From a virus: a DNA stretch of 24,239 nt. The DNA lies in the IMG/VR virus record IMGVR_UViG_3300022928_000113, positions 1 through 24,239 of that record; one strand, given 5' to 3'. A model generated the notes under the pieces. The model was not told where the DNA came from. It saw only the letters and a list, made by a program, of their open reading frames with translations, and did no database searches. Position numbers and translations under genes: made by a program. This document shows, piece after piece, positions 21,560 through 24,239 of the stretch (position 1 is the stretch's first letter; the number at the start of each line of letters is the position of its first letter).

Positions 21560-23339
21560 GATCAAGACCGGAACACTAAACCGGCATTTTAATTTTGAAC
21601 GGGCCAACGTCGACGAAGACGCTCGCACACTTACCTTGAGCTTTTCAAGCGAAGCTCCGGTTGAAAGATGGTTCGGGACTGAGGTTTTATCCCACTCCCC
21701 CGGATCTGTCGACCTGACGCGCTTAAATTCTCGAGCTGCGTTGCTTGCAAATCACGACTTGAACGATCAAATCGGCGTCATCGAAAACGCCAAAATTGAA
21801 GACGGTCGTGGCATTGCCACGGTGCGATTTTCAAAAAGCGAAAGAGGCGAAGAGTTTTACCAAGACGTACTTGATGGCATTAGGTCCGGCGTCTCCGTCG
21901 GTTACGTCATCGACGAAATGGAAGAACGCAGCGAGCGTGTTTTTGAGGCAACCCGTTGGTCGCCCCATGAAATATCGCTTGTATCTACGCCCGCAGATCT
22001 TAGCGCTACCACGTTGAGATCAGACGCCGTTCAAGGCGAAAACCTAACCCGTGTTATTAATTTAAAAAAGGAAACTCCCGAAATGGAAGACCAAAAGATT
22101 GACCTCGAGGTCGTTAAGAACGAAGCACGCGAAGCTGCTTTAAAAGATGAGCAAGTGCGAGTGCGTACTATCAACGAAATGGCAAAAGATGCGCCTTACT
22201 TGCGCGAGTTAGCCGACAAAGCATTGAACGAAGGTTTTGCCCTCGATCACTTCCAGCGCGAAGCCTTCGAAGCAACTAAAAAAGAGCTGGCTCGCAAGCC
22301 AGAAGCTGCGCCAGAAATTGCCAGCCCTTTGAATGTTGACCTTAGCGCGCGTGAAAAAGAAAGCTATAGCTTGCTTCGCGCAATCTCTGCATCAGCATCA
22401 GGCGACTGGAGCAAAGCTGGACTTGAGAAAGAAATCAGTGACACCATTGGCCAGCGATCTGGCAACGCATCACAAGGCGGCTTTTATATGCCTGCCGATA
22501 TGCAGTGGGGTCGACGAGATCTGACAGTTGGCACCAACAACGCTGGCGGCTTTTTAGTTGGAACTGACCACGATGGTGCATCGTTCATCGACGCATTACG
22601 CGCTGCGATGGTAACAACTCGTCTTGGCGCTCGAGTAATGAGCAACTTGCAAGGCAATGTTGCCATTCCAAAACTGAGCACTGGCACCTCGACCTACTGG
22701 GTTGCGGAAGATGGCGCGCCGACTGAAGGCCAGCCAGTGTTTGCATCAGTGTCATTAACTCCAAAAAACCTCGCGTCATTTGTTCAAATCTCGCGCAATC
22801 TTTTGGTTCAAAGTGACCCCTCGGTCGAAGCTGTCATCCAAGATGACATCACGCAATCAATCGCCGTTGCCATCGACGCCGCTGCATTGGCAGGATCAGG
22901 AAGCAGCAACCAGCCGACTGGCATCTTGAGCACCACTGGGATCGGTAGCGTTTCATTCGCTTCTGCTGGTGCTCCCACGTTTGCCGAGATCGTTGCAATT
23001 GAATCAGCTATCGCTGCTGACAATGCGATGGGCGCGAACATGGCGTTTGTTACAACTCCCGCACTTGCTGGAACTTTGAAAACAACTACCAAGGACTCTG
23101 GTTCTGGTCGGTTTGTTTCAGAAGAAAACGCAATCATGGGCTACTCAGTAAACCCAACCTCAAGCATGACTGCTAACACGATCTTACTTGGCGATTTCAG
23201 CCAGTTGATGATCGCTCAGTTTGGAGCCATCGAGGTAATCACCGAGCGCAACGCGCAAACTGGGCAATTGACGCTTGGCTTGCACGCAATGGTTGATATT
23301 GGCGTAAGACACGCCGAGTCATTTGCGAAAGGTGCATAA
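21552..23339 (+). CDS. Fused prohead protease and HK97-type major capsid protein
   Basis: The product has 595 residues. I chose the ATG at 21552, nine bases after GGAGG; upstream in-frame starts at 21546, 21543 and 21501 are weaker. Residues 1-175 are a U35-type prohead protease: LLANHDLNDQIGVI (His68) and GIRSGVSVGYVID (Ser115, Ser112 nearby), then WSPHEISLVSTPAD. Residues about 178-265 form a charged helical linker like the HK97 delta domain. The remainder is the capsid fold (FIDALRAAMVTTRLGARVM, VAIPKLSTGTSTYWVAEDGAP, SFVQISRNLLVQSDPSVEAVI, AALAGSGSSNQPTGIL). The protease should cut itself and the linker away during assembly. An internal start at 22083 could make capsid without protease. 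Confidence 0.92.
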   Translation: MNEIKTGTLNRHFNFERANVDEDARTLTLSFSSEAPVERWFGTEVLSHSPGSVDLTRLNSRAALLANHDLNDQIGVIENAKIEDGRGIATVRFSKSERGEEFYQDVLDGIRSGVSVGYVIDEMEERSERVFEATRWSPHEISLVSTPADLSATTLRSDAVQGENLTRVINLKKETPEMEDQKIDLEVVKNEAREAALKDEQVRVRTINEMAKDAPYLRELADKALNEGFALDHFQREAFEATKKELARKPEAAPEIASPLNVDLSAREKESYSLLRAISASASGDWSKAGLEKEISDTIGQRSGNASQGGFYMPADMQWGRRDLTVGTNNAGGFLVGTDHDGASFIDALRAAMVTTRLGARVMSNLQGNVAIPKLSTGTSTYWVAEDGAPTEGQPVFASVSLTPKNLASFVQISRNLLVQSDPSVEAVIQDDITQSIAVAIDAAALAGSGSSNQPTGILSTTGIGSVSFASAGAPTFAEIVAIESAIAADNAMGANMAFVTTPALAGTLKTTTKDSGSGRFVSEENAIMGYSVNPTSSMTANTILLGDFSQLMIAQFGAIEVITERNAQTGQLTLGLHAMVDIGVRHAESFAKGA

Positions 23340-23343
23340 ATAA

Positions 23344-23398
23344 AGTGGTAAGCACTAAGGATTCGCCTGCGCTAGTCGCAGGCCTATCCCCCACCACT
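23344..23398 (+). promoter_or_regulatory. Two-tier hairpin after the capsid gene
   Basis: GCCTGCG (23365-23371) and CGCAGGC (23377-23383) form a perfect 7-bp stem with a CTAGT loop. Outer arms AGTGGT (23344-23349) and ACCACT (23393-23398) can close around it. No T run follows. It most likely protects or processes the abundant capsid message, or partly attenuates downstream genes. Confidence 0.55.
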
Positions 23399-23413
23399 AA
23401 AGGAAGCAAAAAG

Positions 23414-23605
23414 ATGGCAAAAGTAAAAGTTTTAGTAGGCGTCGTTGCGAGCGGATTTGATTGCAAAGCCGGCGGCGAATATGACCTAACAGATGAAGAC
23501 GCGACCATGCTTATACGCATGGGAAAAGCAGTGCCTGTTGAAGCGTCAACAAAAAAAATAACGAGTCGAGAAGATGCGCCCAAAACTACAAAACGAGGCA
23601 AATAA
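23414..23605 (+). CDS. Small head-region protein, unknown (63 residues)
   Basis: The ATG at 23414 follows AAAGGAAG. In-frame reading back to 23345 crosses the hairpin and is unlikely to be translated. The product MAKVKVLVGVVASGFDCKAG continues with GEYDLTDEDATMLIRMGKAVPVE, a short SH3-like pattern (KAGGEYDLTDEDA...LI..GkA) found in many small proteins encoded after phage capsid genes. A Lys/Thr-rich tail ends it. It may decorate or support the capsid; the role is not established. Confidence 0.7.
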   Translation: MAKVKVLVGVVASGFDCKAGGEYDLTDEDATMLIRMGKAVPVEASTKKITSREDAPKTTKRGK

Positions 23606-23614
23606 GGCAAAGCA

Positions 23615-23914
23615 ATGGCTCTCGAAGAATTGGGCGAATTTTTTGAACTGGGTGAACACGGCACCGCCGCAACCTATACACCAAGCGGCGGCTCAAGTAG
23701 TTCGATTGTCGTTATTTTTCGCAATGAGTTTTACCTTGAAGACGCTGGAGGTATTGGCGTCGAGACGACGCAGCCGGTGATAACCGTGGAGATATCAAAG
23801 GTGCCGGGCGTGTCCCACGGCGACGTGATTGGTATTGATGGAACAGATTACAACGTTGTTGGGGTTCGCCCTGATGGCACAGGAATCGCGGAAATAGTGC
23901 TCGAGGCACAGTAA
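23615..23914 (+). CDS. Head-tail joining protein, lambda gpFII-like
   Basis: The product has 99 residues. The C-terminal half, HGDVIGIDGTDYNVVGVRPDGTGIAEIVLE, matches the FII attachment family (dG..Y.V....pDGtG...l.L). The strands before it (IVVIFRNEFYLED, QPVITVEISKV) complete the small beta barrel. In lambda, gpFII forms the head-side ring that the tail docks on. The N-terminus ALEELGEFFELGEHGTAATY is the usual flexible part. Its stop overlaps the next start (TAATG). Confidence 0.85.
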   Translation: MALEELGEFFELGEHGTAATYTPSGGSSSSIVVIFRNEFYLEDAGGIGVETTQPVITVEISKVPGVSHGDVIGIDGTDYNVVGVRPDGTGIAEIVLEAQ

Positions 23915-24239
23915 TGGCGAACCATGTTAGACGACAAATTAGGGAGCGCGTGGCGACTACGTTGACCGGACTTGCAACCACCGGCAGCAAAGTCTACCAG
24001 TCGCGCGTTTACCCTCTCGCCTCTAACAACTTGCCGGGTCTGCTGGTCTACACAAACAGCGAATCAAGCGAGCCAGATGTGATGGGTGCGCAGCCGGAGT
24101 TAGACCGCGATTTGAATTTAGTCATCGAGGGTTATGCAAAAACTGCGAGCAACCTTGATGACGTGATGGACGGAATTGCAAAAGAGGTCGAGGTCGCAAT
24201 GGCGGCAGACACAACAATAAACGCGCTGGCAAAAGATAG
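23914..24239 (+). CDS. Tail terminator/minor tail protein U-like (3' partial)
   Basis: The gene runs off the window after 108 codons. The product begins MANHVRRQIRERVATTLTGL, then ATTGSKVYQSRVYPLASNNLPG and LLVYTNSES, the layout of gpU-type tail terminators and related completion proteins (R..ir.av...L.gl..t...v...r..pl....lPal.vyt..e). LNLVIEGYAKTASNLDDVMD and IAKEVEVAM continue the alpha/beta fold. Lambda gpU is 131 residues, so little is missing. It starts inside the stop of the FII-like gene and marks the beginning of the tail module. Confidence 0.75.
   Translation, partial: MANHVRRQIRERVATTLTGLATTGSKVYQSRVYPLASNNLPGLLVYTNSESSEPDVMGAQPELDRDLNLVIEGYAKTASNLDDVMDGIAKEVEVAMAADTTINALAKD

Noticed and set aside
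1-24239. tRNA or rRNA genes
   Set aside because: No cloverleaf with a GTTCGAATC-type arm in context; TTCGAA at 15626-15631 lacks the matching stems.

Overview
This is about 24 kb of a tailed double-stranded DNA bacteriophage (or prophage) genome. The evidence is a lambda gpA-type large terminase, a lambda-type portal, an HK97-fold capsid protein, gpFII-like and gpU-like head-tail genes, a holin-lysozyme cassette and an S74-terminated tail fibre. The set fits a siphovirus-like phage that packages from a cos site. The protein families and strong Shine-Dalgarno sites suggest a Gram-negative, probably pseudomonadotan, host. No host gene is present, so this is inference. The window starts inside the tail fibre gene and ends inside a tail-terminator gene. 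Tube, tape-measure and tail-tip genes should lie in the missing arc.

Layout. (1) 1-5827, rightward: the end of the tail/adsorption module, with an S74 fibre, two small proteins and a 400-residue virion-like protein. It is visibly AT-richer than the rest. (2) 5920-7524, rightward: lysis, with a coiled-coil protein, three tiny membrane proteins, a 3-TM holin and a T4-type lysozyme, closed by a bidirectional terminator. (3) 10171-7570, leftward: a recombination/regulation operon with a serine-recombinase-like protein that has lost catalytic residues, a small protein, a membrane protein, a YqaJ-type exonuclease and a LexA-type winged-helix protein. (4) 10354-14725, rightward: DNA metabolism, with a PD-(D/E)XK nuclease, an unknown 175-residue protein, a TOPRIM-primase/RecA-fold helicase, small acidic proteins, an iteron array that is a strong candidate replication origin, a protein with an SSB-like tail and a DUF3310 protein. 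(5) 14703-18053, rightward: a minor-tail-Z-like protein, a small HTH protein, a possible cos region, both terminase subunits and a Mor-like activator. (6) 19427-18057, leftward: a four-gene accessory cassette inserted in the head module, with its own promoter/operator and terminator hairpin. (7) 19617-24239, rightward: gpW-like connector, portal, protease-capsid fusion, small protein, gpFII-like and gpU-like proteins.

The parts fit a normal life cycle. The divergent region 10172-10353 probably sets the early programme. The nuclease, helicase-primase and iterons would drive replication. TerS and TerL cut and package at cos into fused-protease HK97 capsids, and the lysis cassette releases particles. 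The parts that are not routine are the iteron array, the catalytically degraded recombinase, the hairpin over the primase ribosome site, the SSB-tail mimic, and the leftward cassette whose junctions reuse a stop-codon hairpin. Stretches not listed as genes are short (all under 300 bases). The spacer 5828-5919 is AT-rich and I saw no convincing promoter in it. I found no tRNA, rRNA, IS element or CRISPR array.
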